Shown in pieces: positions 52,130-62,257 of a DNA stretch of 64,000 bases; position 1 is the first letter of the stretch; every line of letters begins with the position of its first letter. Below the pieces are notes generated by a model that searched no databases, was not told where the DNA came from, and saw only the letters and a program-made list of their open reading frames with translations. The DNA lies in the NCBI GenBank assembly GCA_002077045.2, contig KZ111142.1, positions 1,102,418 to 1,166,417 on the forward strand, written 5' to 3'. The DNA comes from Rachicladosporium sp. CCFEE 5018 (Eukaryota > Ascomycota > Dothideomycetes > Cladosporiales > Cladosporiaceae). A program made the translations under genes and the position numbers.

Positions 52130-55100
52130 ATGGGTCAAAGCCCTTCGAGACCAGAGCTTTTGGAACAGACAGACGACGTCGTCGAATCTACCGAGCGTGA
52201 TGGTATGTCAGCAGTTGATGCGGACACACTGCACAGTCATGGTGCTAATCTAGACCCAGACCCAGCCCCAACAAATGGCCGCAACCTGCCGACCCACTGG
52301 CGAGATGGCGAAGCACCATGGTCGCCAATACGCCGTCGCCATGGTCGCAGCTTGCCCACTCGAGGAGAGCGCAGCAATCTTCCGGCTGTAGTCCGACCTC
52401 CGCAACAGAGGCGCAGAGTCAACATTGTCGACACCGCCAGATCTCACGGTCGCTATGGAGTAGCGAGTATTCCACCGTACAGACGTCGGTCTGCGCAGAC
52501 AAATACACCGATCTCTCCTGGCACCAGGATACTCCCTCGCGCACATCCTGCGCTGCCTCCAAGGCGTCAAGGCAACCCCTTCGGCTATCGCACACCCTCT
52601 GTGCTTCGAAGCCCTCTGGAACGTCACGGTACTAGGCATGATCCTATTATCTTGCCAGCGACCCCGCCAAATACCAGGCCCAGCCCTGCGTATGACCCGT
52701 TCACGAGCGCCGAGCTCAGAGAAATGAGCGCCCAGCACAGAGCGCGCTTCGCTCACATTGGGGGTGATACCGACTCTGAGGCGAGTACGATCATTCGCGA
52801 ACGCAGCATGACTCCGGCTTATGGCTCCCCACTCGATCCCAATCGGCATCCAGGAAGCCCGAGATACTCGCCATCGCCCGCCCTTCCATCTAGAAGTCCT
52901 CGGACACCGATCCGCCCAGCCCGGCCCCAGGTTCCGCGTGGAGCGCCCTATCCGCGCTTCGGTGATGGTAGACGCAAAGAGAGACCTCGAGTGCGGCTTC
53001 CACCTGTGTCAGAAGAGGTTCATGGCTTGCCAGTGCCACCGCCGCGCAATCTGCAGCCTACTGTAGACGAGGAAAGCTCGCCTGAGACTCATGGCCTACC
53101 AACTACAGGCCGCCGATATGCGCGACCCACTGCTGAGACTGAGGAAGAGAGCTCACCCGACATAAATGGTTTGCCCGCTCGGAACCCAGAAGACAACATC
53201 CTACGAGTCTCTGATCGCTTCCGACAGGCAGCTGGAGCCAATGTCGGACCTCGTGGTCAGCGCACTCCCCACCGTCCGCTCACGCCTAGGGCACCTCGGT
53301 CTCACCATGGCTCACCCCCCAGCGACTCTGTTGATGCCCTTCACGAGCGGATGGGACGTCTTCGTGGCGACGCGCCCGTACCTCGAGGCCTCTGCCAGCC
53401 AGGTCGAGTGGAGCGTCCTCCCCGGAACAGTCCCCCGCGTCTTACTCCATCCCGCCATACTCCACCGCGCCGCACGCCGCCCCGTCAGACTCCGCCTCGT
53501 CATACTCCACCCCGCCGCAGCCCACCTCGAGCCCGTTTTGGCCAATATGACTACCACGTCCGTCGTACCGATGTCCCTGATGTGAACCAAACCTTCGCAC
53601 GCCAGTATCTTGGAGGCGGCCTCCAACAAGTCATAGCCAATGCTCTGCATCTGACCACCGACCGCGCGCCAGCCTTCCGCGACGAGACAGAGACTGCGGC
53701 ACCTCTCGCATCAGTCCCCAACGGCGATCCAAATCGTACCCCTCAGCTACCAGACTACGAGGATGAAGAAGAAACCCCGCCTTCGCCAGTCCCATCTTGT
53801 GGTACCTGCGGACTGCGCATTCCAGATCCCCATCCCGCACCCCCGGACATGGTGAATTGGCGATGCTTGGAATGTGATCAGGATCATGCGATCGCTCCGG
53901 ACGGGGCGCCGCGGCCGCAGCCTACTGGGCATTGTGATCTCTGTGGTCGGGCGTGCAGATTGTGTGCAGCGCGGAGACTGCGTCGTGAGCGTTTGCGCGC
54001 GGACCGTGACCGTCAAGATGGTGGCGGGGGTGAGGGGGACGGCACTGGTGAAGGTGATGGTACTGGTGCTGGTGGAAGTCCAGACAGCCAGGCCACGATC
54101 GACGATCCGAGGCTGTACAACGGTGTCGCAGGCGGAACAGCACCAACCGCCGGAGGCTCAGGGGCGGTAGGAGAGAGAAGTCCGCTGGAGGAAGGGGAGA
54201 TTCGAGAGGAGGACCCTCCGCAACCACCGAATGAGGGAGGACAAGCTGACCAGGGCGGAAGTCCTGGTTCCGGGGGAGGATCGAATCCACCAGGCTCCAA
54301 TGGCGGGAACTCAACTTCTCAGCCGTCCACAAGCACTGGAAGCTCAAGCAGTAGCGGCAAAAGCTCCAGCAACCCCGACAGTCCCCAGAATCCAGGTGGA
54401 GCCGGACGACCCGACGATCACATCGAGAGTCCACCACCTTTCCCTATACTAACTGTCACGCGTGACATTCACGGAGAAGTGACGATCGGAATGCCTGGCA
54501 TCTACGCTCCCAATGCTGTCTTCAACGGCGTGTATGGCGCGCCGCCCTGTTATGGCCAATTTCTTCCAGCAGCTCCGGCCTATGGAGGCAATGCTAACAA
54601 CGGCAACAATGGCGGCATAGGTCTTGGCATTCAGCATGGTGGACAAGCAGGCGACAGACACCTGTACAATGCCAACGGCAGCTATGCTGGAGTTATTCAC
54701 GCAATGCAGCCTCCTGCAAACTATGCTTGGTGTATGCTCAGCAGCAGCAGCAGCAGCAGCAGCAGGCGCCACCCGAAGCTGCGTCGCAATCTCAATCTGG
54801 GTCGGCACCTACTCCTTCGCCAGTCGTAGATCAGGGCACGCAAACTGACGAGAGCTCACCTGGCCCTAGTACAGGCTCGAATGGCACACAGATGGTCAAT
54901 CCGATAGATCCGGGTACTGAGACTCCGGAGCCCGTCGAGGTACCTAACAATGTCCGATCTGCCGAGTCTCCAGAGAATGACACGCCAAGCCCTGGGCCCG
55001 ACCCTCTCGTCGACTCCGACTACGATTCCGCCGAAGACTCAGACTATGTTGACGAGCCCCAAAGCGATATCCCAGAGGATTATGAGACCGACTCCTCGGC

Positions 55101-55515
55101 TGGCTCAGACTCTTACACCAGCAGTGAGGACGAAGGACCACCCGGATTCGAGGGCTACATTTATCATGCTTTGTCGAGCAGCGAGAGCGAGCCTGAGACT
55201 GACATAGAGGAGCCTCCAAGCCGTACGCCTACCCCAACGCCCGAGCCAGACTCCCCTCCGTACGCGCCCAGTAGTTCTACCGACGACGGAGATGGTGTAG
55301 TAAGTCCACGTAGATCTACTACCGCAAGCGCTGGACGTGGGAGGGGACGTGGTCGTGGCAGAGGTGCTGCGAGAGACAGGGGTGTTGCACGTGGAGGTGA
55401 CGTCGGCCGAGGAAGAGGTAACGGGCGGGGAAGAGCGACTGGGCGGGGCAGAGGTGCTGCGCGAGGAAGGGCTGCTGCGACGAGTGGACGTCGAGCTGGG
55501 CTTAGATCGGGATAA
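52130..55515 (+). CDS. very long disordered protein with Cys cluster, polyQ and Gly/Arg tail; frame broken once
   Basis: Starts MGQSPSRPELLEQTDD at ATG 52130. Probable intron 52203-52253 (GTATGT...CTAATCTAG, 51 nt, in frame and stopless). The body is Pro/Arg/Ser-rich with SP/TP sites and a TPPR repeat array. A Cys cluster follows (SCGTCGL, CLECDQDH, CDLCGRACRLCAARR; about six CxxC-like half sites) that could bind zinc. Then come Gly/Ser/Asn-rich segments and a (CAG)9 tract. The first frame ends at 54829; a second equally protein-like frame (54727-55515) takes over at the CAG tract, reading YAQQQQ, then an acidic SDYDSAEDSDYVDE region and a GRGRGRG tail. One missing T in the TT at 54727-54728 would join both frames. 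Function unknown; the tail suggests RNA binding. Confidence 0.65.
53420..53545 (+). repeat. in-gene minisatellite encoding (R/H)TPPR units
   Basis: About eight degenerate units of 12-15 bases of the form CATACTCCACCCCGC encode SRHTPPRRTPPRQTPPR-type repeats. Slippage here is likely between strains. Confidence 0.7.
54739..54765 (+). repeat. (CAG)9 trinucleotide tract
   Basis: Nine uninterrupted CAG units inside the long disordered gene. In the frame used downstream they encode Gln, in the upstream frame Ser. The change of frame falls just before the tract. Confidence 0.95.
55330..55500 (+). repeat. Gly/Arg-coding repeat region
   Basis: Degenerate GGACGTGG/GGCAGAGG units encode the RGRGRG C-terminal tail of the disordered protein. 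Confidence 0.65.
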
Positions 55516-55810
55516 GGTGCTCATGTGTCACATGCCGGACGATTTGACTAATTGAATGAGACAATCGCAGCTTACCCTGTTGCTTATTTTCATGAGAAAT
55601 CTCGTTGCCTGTGTTCAGTATGCTTGACTTGTTCAACACCACCGACTTGATCCTAGCCAATCTATGCATGGATGTAGCTTAGCCCAATGCCTTTGTTGGC
55701 GCTGTCTTCGTCTTGTAAAGGGTACCCAATGCGGCTTCAGCAATCAATGCTTCGATAGTGCACTGGACGACGATACAGCACCTCAACAAGCGTCAGACAC
55801 ACAGTCCAGT

Positions 55811-56950
55811 ATGGCTTACAGCAATGACGACTCCATGTTTGACGAGGAAGAAAAGTGGGAAGACCCAGCTGGCTTCGACGGCTACTGGGAAGAAGTCTTC
55901 CTCTCAAATGACAAGGATTTGCCTGACGCTGGTTTCGCCACCAATACCCAGGATCCAGAGATGGACGCTGATGGAACAGACTCGGTGTACGAGGATGACT
56001 GGTCGTCCGAGCAGACAGAGACTATGGATCAGCACGAAGGCCGGACCATTGGTGACGATCGCCCAGCACCCTTGGATTGGCAGACTGAAGACGAACGACA
56101 GGGGTGGCAGCGTGCTTACGACGCAGCATTTCCAGTGATCGAAAGAATGAGTACTCTGGAGTTGGAGGACGCTTACAAACGACATCTACCGGAATCTCAA
56201 ATCAACGTCGATAAGTTCAACAGGCTTAACGAGCTGACAGGATCAAAGTATGGTGTCTGGCCGCGCTCTCGATTGTGAGACAGGCAATCGCGGAGCGTAT
56301 TCGAGCCTCGCGCGAAGTATGCTCTGCCACAGAAACTGCCGCATTCAGCAAGAGCGTTTCCTGGACGACCGGTGTGGGTGTCTATGCCTACGCGTGACGA
56401 GTATCGTTATGGCGACATGAAACGCGACTTCGTGGTCACTCGGCGGCGGATAAGCTCAGTCAACTCTGACACCGAGACGCGTGAACAGCTTCTTCAGTGT
56501 CTTATCGAAGAGGCTGAGATGGCATCAGCGTTGTGCGCAGTTGCGATCAACGAAGCCGAACAGCAGAAGAAGGCTGGCTGGTGGGACAGCATGATTGGCA
56601 ACAAAGCGGCGTTGTCCGACGACAAACGGTCAGCGAAGCTTGAAAACTTGCGAAAAGCCGTGAAAGAGGCATGGGAGAAGGTTGATGAAGTGTATGCAGC
56701 GCGGGAAGCGAGACGAGAGGAACGACTGGAGGCTGAGAACGAAGAGGATAGGAGGTACGAGATGAGCGGCGGATTAGGAGAGGTCAGCGAGGACGATGAA
56801 TCAGTCTTCTCGCAAGACAGAGGCCTAAACAGGCCGAGATCTTCGGAAGAGTCGCGAGAGGGGCCGTCGAAACGACAACGGTCGACGATTACTGCAACGC
56901 CGCGATTTCCTTTGCGTGGTGTTCGAAGGAGGAGATACCGCAAAAGGTAG
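55811..56950 (+). CDS. hypothetical acidic protein, one frame interrupted by TGA
   Basis: From ATG 55811 (MAYSNDDSMFDEEEKWEDPA) the frame is acidic with WQRAYDAAFPVIERMSTLEL and EDAYKRHLPESQINVDKFN, up to TGA 56276-56278. The same frame then stays open to 56950, with PTRDEYRYGDMKRDFVVTRR, a long charged helix (AVKEAWEKVDEVYAAREARR) and a basic RRRRYRKR end. Two explanations: one protein of about 380 codons with an intron across the TGA (the stop overlaps a GTGAGA donor; splicing 56275-56352 keeps frame but uses a weak GCAAG acceptor), or two adjacent genes, the second from ATG 56384. Family not recognised. Confidence 0.5.
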
Positions 56951-58469
56951 AGGCACGCGATGATTGAACGGAAGCCTTCCGCACTGGGCCGTCCTCAAGC
57001 CTTGTTCTCACTTCATATACGCGCACTCCACGACCTCCAACATCCGTAGTCTTACTCGGTATATCTCCATACATCGTTCTCAGTAGATCGTCCTCACGCG
57101 TTTCGACGTCGCCAGAGCTGGCCTTTGTAGTAGCCGATACCAACGATGCCACCCTCTTAAGCATGATCAGCCGCCGACCACTGGCATACCAGCCAATATC
57201 GGACGTTACTCGGTTGTTCTGTGCTCTCAAGAAAGCGCGAGCGACGTCCAAGCGCTCTGATGGCTCCTATAATTGCTCAGGGAACTCGAACTACGATCTT
57301 GAGCGCACTCGTGGTGGGTAGTGACCTGCGTCTTATCATGAGTCTCTGCAAGCAGACGTCGATGCCGCAGAGCCGGAGTGTCCGTTACGAGCGACAACGG
57401 CTGGAATCAAGGATGCTACGCGCAGAAACGGAAGCTGAAGATTTACGGGGGTCGCCTCGAATGATATGTTGGGAAGTGGACTGTGGAAGGGGGAAGCCTG
57501 GTGAACTGGAGCGCATAATTGAAGCATTGTGTCTTGGTCGTATATTTCTACTATCTCGTACCTGTTGGCCCTGATCCCCAGTATGCGCATCTTTCGTGTA
57601 TTACAATGATGTACAGCAAATCTCCATGAGTGTGGTAAGATGCTGACGTTCAATGGGGCGCACGCTGGTGTGATGCACCTCACCGCTGTATCAGCTCCGT
57701 ATCGCCGTCACACACCGGACTCGAATTCGCGACCTTGCGCAGCTTGTAGAGGCGATTAGCGTGGTTCTCGCCACCGAGCTCGACGTCACCGGTGTACCGA
57801 GAACTTCGCGCGGCGTGCCGGAGTCTACGGCCGCAAAGCCCGAATTTGGGTATATATTCACGCAAACTCAACAGCTTCCAATGCAAACACAAATGGTCTA
57901 GCGGTTAAAGCGTTAGGTGTCACCAAGCTGTGCAGATACCGGGGTGGGTGACTTCGAGTACCCCGAGCCGGTAACCGTGCAGATAGACTTGCAACTTCAC
58001 GGTTGTCCACAGCACTGAGAACATGCTTGCCGGTAAGGGTCGAAAGGAAAAATCCCCCCCTCTCGTTTCTCTCAATTTTGATGATGTGGGTATGGTGGCG
58101 TTTCTCTTTTGCTGCACTCTGGCAACAGAGACATTATACCAGTACTACGATACTACAATTGACTCGCATGCGCGCGTCGAAAGGAAATGCATCTACTAGT
58201 GTCCATCTAGAGGAGAAGAGATCGGGATTCCTTCTGTTATGCTGAATGCGATTGACCAAGTGGAGCAATTCTCTTGCGTCAATGGGAGTGTGCTGAACGA
58301 AAGCGCTCTCGATTGTCAAGGATAGTGTCTATTGTCCTGCATGAAGATGTCTATTGTGTTGGAAAGGTCTATTGTATTCTATTGTCGAGCCAGATCTGGT
58401 AGGTTGGCAGCCACAACTTCACAGTCTCTTTGTTTGAACACTTCTCCTACTCCTTCTGTACGCGCAACC
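56951..58469. other. long stretch without a firm gene; tRNA-like remnant
   Basis: Minus-strand frame 56889-57251 and plus-strand frame 57221-57574 look weakly protein-like but lack motifs and splice support. At 57889-57975 (+) there is a perfect A box (TGGTCTAGCGG) and a TTCGAGT with a flanking GGGGT...ACCCC stem holding seven extra bases, suggesting a decayed tRNA or tRNA-derived element. Nothing else is supported. Confidence 0.4.
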
Positions 58470-59201
58470 ATGGATTCGCAAATGGAGATCGATCCCACGA
58501 CCGCACCTGTCCCCAAGAAAGGCTCTCGCATCCTCTGCCACAACTACGACAAGTTCTGGTTGATCCCAAGCAGTCATCGCATCCGCATCGTCGAATTCGT
58601 CGACAACCTGATCGTCGAGCCTGAACTTCGCACGAAGTTCCAAAACTCCTTCATCAACTACTGCTATCGGCAGATCAGCAGACTACAAAGGGCTGATACC
58701 AAGTGGTCGCCCTCAAGTACAAAGGAGATGGCGGAGCATGTTCTTGTTGTTTAGAGTAAGGATGTTACGGATTATGGGGAGTTTACGGGCTTGATGGAGG
58801 AATATGCCAAGGGAAGTTGGATTTCGGGACCGACGAAGGGATTGGCTCCTACAGAGGCACCGATTGGTACGTGTTCATTCGCATTTCCATTGTTCCTTAC
58901 AAGGGTGCGCTTCGTCTAACACAATGCAGAGAAAGCTGCGGTCAGGAGAGCCCAAGAGGCATTGCATACTCTCATAAGCAATCACCTCCGCCGCAACACT
59001 ACTATAGCCCTACCCGGGTCTGTCCCGGGCGGCAACCATGCGACCAGGCGTCGAAAGAAGCTTCGAGCCCGTCTAGATCGCGAGGAAGACGAGGAGGCTA
59101 TGGCGGATGCTGCGCAAAGCGTTGATCAGCTGGCATTGGGTCCGAGTTTCGACGAAGAACTGGATGAAGCCGTTGAGAACATGGGTAGACTTGGGCGGTA
59201 A
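58470..59201 (+). CDS. hypothetical protein, one in-frame TAG
   Basis: Exon 1 58470-58866, intron 58867-58929 (GTACGT...GCAG), exon 2 58930-59201; 222 codons in one frame. It starts MDSQMEIDPTTAPVPKKGSR. The first part is compact (IRIVEFVDNLIVEPELRTKF, NSFINYCYRQISRLQRADTK); the second exon is helical, with HATRRRKKLRARLD and a final FDEELDEAVENMGRLGR. TAG at 58752-58754 interrupts between EHVLVV and SKDVTDYGEFTGLMEEYAKG; both sides are in frame and protein-like. CAG-to-TAG is the simplest change. Family not recognised. Confidence 0.5.
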
Positions 59202-59397
59202 TGTTGAGTGCTCTCTCCGTGATGCTATACAATGAGTAATTTGGCTCTGGTACACATGGGAGAAGCAGAGGCAGGCTTTGATAGTTTATTGAGAGACGCC
59301 GGTCGCTCACACTATGTACAAACGAATCGCCCAAAAACGCCACGCTAAGTCACGAATGCCTCCCACTTCCTTTCCCTCTCAGTTTCTCACCATTCCC

Positions 59398-61254
59398 TCA
59401 ACCCCACGGCGATTGCCCCTGCGACGGCGCCTGCCCCGGTCTCGGGAACACAGGCACCGTGTCGATCTGCTCCAAGCCTCCCATTGTGGCCTGCACAGGC
59501 TGAGTTTGCCATCCTTGTCCTGTACCTTGATTCACGAATGCGCTCTGTCGGAAGGGGTTCGTACCAGTCGGCTGCGCTGAGAGTGGGCTGGCTACGCCTT
59601 GCTGCTGTTGTGGAGGCTGCGGACGGGCGAAGGGGTTCGTTCCTGTTTGTTGTGGAGCTATGGGCTGAGGAGAGAAGGACTGTAGGGCGGAAACTTCGGG
59701 TATGGACTGCTGAGCCTGTAGTGGTGGTGGATAAGTCTGAGGTTGGCGGGCGAAGGGATTCGTGTTTTGACGCTGCAATGCGCTAGGTACCGGCTCAGGT
59801 TGACCAAAGTTGGCCGTTGCGGCGCCAATCGGCATCGAGCTTTGGCGGAAGGGATTGGTGGACTGCGGCTGTATAGGCTGCGCGGCTATAGGTGAAACGG
59901 GACTACCGAACGACTGGCTCGGCTCTTGGACGAAGGCACCGCCTGTCACGAATGACTGCTGCGGTTGTGGGCCGTAGCCTCCGAACCCTGCTCCTGTAGC
60001 TTGAGGTTGCATAGGTTGATACTGTTGCTGAGGCTCGGGCTGCTGCTGCTGTTGGATCTGTGGCTGCCCGAATGGGTTCGCACCTCCAGGACTACTTGCG
60101 AAGCCATTCATGGGCAAACCCTGAGGCTGACCATACGGCTGCTGCTGCTGCTGCTGTGCTATGAACCCAGTCTGCTGAGGTGCCGCAAACCCAGTCTGCT
60201 GGGGCGGGACTTGCTGCACGCTTTGCGCCATGGGCTGCTGATGCTGCTCAATACTGTCGAAGAAATCTATGAGATCTGGCGCGGGACCCTTTGCTTGGCT
60301 GACTGGTGCTGCACTCGATGCCATTGGCGCAGCACTTCCAGATGGTGCAGTAGACCGCACCACTGTCGGCTGACTCTTTGGCTGCGCAGCCGGCTTAACA
60401 AACGGTTTCCCAGATTGCTTAGCCTGCTGCTCAGCAACGTATTGCCGCCGATGCATGTCAAAGTCCTTGTCATCCAGATACTCCTGCAAGCTCTTGGCCA
60501 GACTGGTAGGCGCGTGCTTGATCTTGGGGATCTCAAGCCGCGTGAGCTGCTCAAATTGCCTGGCCACACTCAGAAACTGCACGACTTGGTCCGTCTGCTT
60601 GCAGAAAGTCTTGTAGATGCGGATTGATCGCTCGGCATCCGTCTTCGACATCTCGAAGTAGTGGCTGAGTACGTTCATCATGCCCTCGTTCTCCGCGTTG
60701 TACAGGTCCAGCAGATCTCGTGTGACCAGGCGAAAAGCAGTGAGCGAGATCTCGTTCTCGTCCTCATTCAGCAGATCGCACTTGACCAGATGTCTGACCT
60801 GATCTTGCACGATCTCCGTCTCTCGCAGAAGTCCCTTGTCCACCGCCAACATCTTCATATGACTCTGCCCTCGTGCCACATAGTCCGTCTTCGAGGCTGC
60901 AAATGCCTTTGCTCTCGACAGCAGATACTCGGAGTAACATCTTATGTTATGCCCTTGTGTCTGCACGTCCGTGAAGCTATTGATGGCCAGTCTGTGTGTG
61001 GGTGCCGCGCTCAGATATGCCAGTGTCACATCCGGCGCTCCTTCCTTGATCATGAGATGGACTATGATCAGCGACTTGAATGCGACCGTCCATGTTGCAT
61101 CCCGCAGGCGGTGCGTCAAGGTTCGGAACACCTCTGCGACCGCGGCCTCGCCCGACTGCGTCGCGATGAGGATATGCTCGACATACTTCGACTTTGGCGG
61201 CGCAAGCTTCACTTTCGTCCCGCCTTTTACTGATTTCTCGAACTTGCTCGACAT
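59398..61254 (-). CDS. AP180-type clathrin adaptor (ANTH domain)
   Basis: 618 residues, single exon. The ANTH domain fills residues 1-270: FEKSVKGGTKVKLAPPKSKY with the basic PtdIns(4,5)P2-binding patch, DATWTVAFKSLIIVHLMIKE, SEYLLSRAKAF, FCKQTDQVVQFLSVARQFEQ. The rest is Gln/Pro-rich and disordered, with a clathrin/adaptor-type DLIDFF and at least five NPF motifs (TNPFRQ, TNPFARQ, ANPFGQ) that bind EH domains. It matches yeast Yap1801/1802 in layout: links membrane lipid, clathrin and EH-domain scaffolds during endocytosis. Short CAG/CTG tracts encode polyQ. Frame intact. Confidence 0.93.
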   Translation of the reverse strand: MSSKFEKSVKGGTKVKLAPPKSKYVEHILIATQSGEAAVAEVFRTLTHRLRDATWTVAFKSLIIVHLMIKEGAPDVTLAYLSAAPTHRLAINSFTDVQTQGHNIRCYSEYLLSRAKAFAASKTDYVARGQSHMKMLAVDKGLLRETEIVQDQVRHLVKCDLLNEDENEISLTAFRLVTRDLLDLYNAENEGMMNVLSHYFEMSKTDAERSIRIYKTFCKQTDQVVQFLSVARQFEQLTRLEIPKIKHAPTSLAKSLQEYLDDKDFDMHRRQYVAEQQAKQSGKPFVKPAAQPKSQPTVVRSTAPSGSAAPMASSAAPVSQAKGPAPDLIDFFDSIEQHQQPMAQSVQQVPPQQTGFAAPQQTGFIAQQQQQQPYGQPQGLPMNGFASSPGGANPFGQPQIQQQQQPEPQQQYQPMQPQATGAGFGGYGPQPQQSFVTGGAFVQEPSQSFGSPVSPIAAQPIQPQSTNPFRQSSMPIGAATANFGQPEPVPSALQRQNTNPFARQPQTYPPPLQAQQSIPEVSALQSFSPQPIAPQQTGTNPFARPQPPQQQQGVASPLSAQPTGTNPFRQSAFVNQGTGQGWQTQPVQATMGGLEQIDTVPVFPRPGQAPSQGQSPWG

Positions 61255-62257
61255 CTGTGGCCAGTCCGATGTAGCGAAATACGTCGGAATCTCGCCCTAT
61301 GGTGACTTTAGCAACCTGGAGCTGGTCATCGAGTGGGGACCTCAGCGGAGACCATTGCAGCGTATAGTGATAGTGCGCGATCCCCGAAGTCTCAGACTGG
61401 TAATGTCAACAGCTGTCAATACAAAAGATGCGGTGGCCGGTGAGCTGAGAGACGACTAAATGGCGTGGCGTTGGCGGGTGTGGCATGCGTACTCCATGTG
61501 CTACACGCACCATGAAGTTGGAAGCTCAATGCACAGACCTGCATAAAACTGCCGAGTGACATGCATAAACCGTAGAGCAAAGTCGATGGAGCAACTCAGC
61601 GACTGAGACCATCGTCCGCTTAAACACGACGCTATGGACGACATCATGCACTTTCACGAAACATTGAGAGTGATTGTTGTCTATTTGAGATTGGCTGCTA
61701 GAGTCGAGGATACAACAGTATATACGTTGCCACGCAGTCCTCTAGTCCCCTCTCGATGCCCTCCAAATCCAAGTGACAAGATCAGAGATGCCGCCTTCGC
61801 GTCCGTTGTAGTAACAAGAAGGGTGTGCCGAACGCAGATTTCACGCTGTCGTCGCAGCCGGGCGCTCGAGCCCTTAAGCCCAATGAAGGGAGTGCGTCGA
61901 ACACCCGATACTGGAGAGCAGTCTCATCTGGTACACGCTAAGCTTTCATCATCTGGGAGGAAGTCAGTGGCTGCTAGAGTCGGCCGGCGGAAAAGGGTGT
62001 GTACTTTGTATTGAATTGGAGGGTCATGGAGACGGAAAAGAACTGGTGCTGCCGGCGAGTTTGAAATGTGTGCATGCGGAACAGCGGGCGGAAGGCGGCC
62101 AAGCTAGACTGCTTTAGTACGAGTCCGACTTCACTCTGCTCTGTTCGAATGGTCGATAGTGATTCACTACGAACAGCCTATGCCACAACGCTAGAAGGCT
62201 TGCCATGAGTTTGACTTCAATAACTTGACGCGACGATTAGAAATTTGGCTTCGCTTG
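61255..62257. other. intergenic, divergent promoter region
   Basis: Upstream regions of the AP180 gene (-) and the mitochondrial aspartyl-tRNA synthetase gene (+). A 126-codon ORF at 61634-62014 has no recognisable content. Confidence 0.45.
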
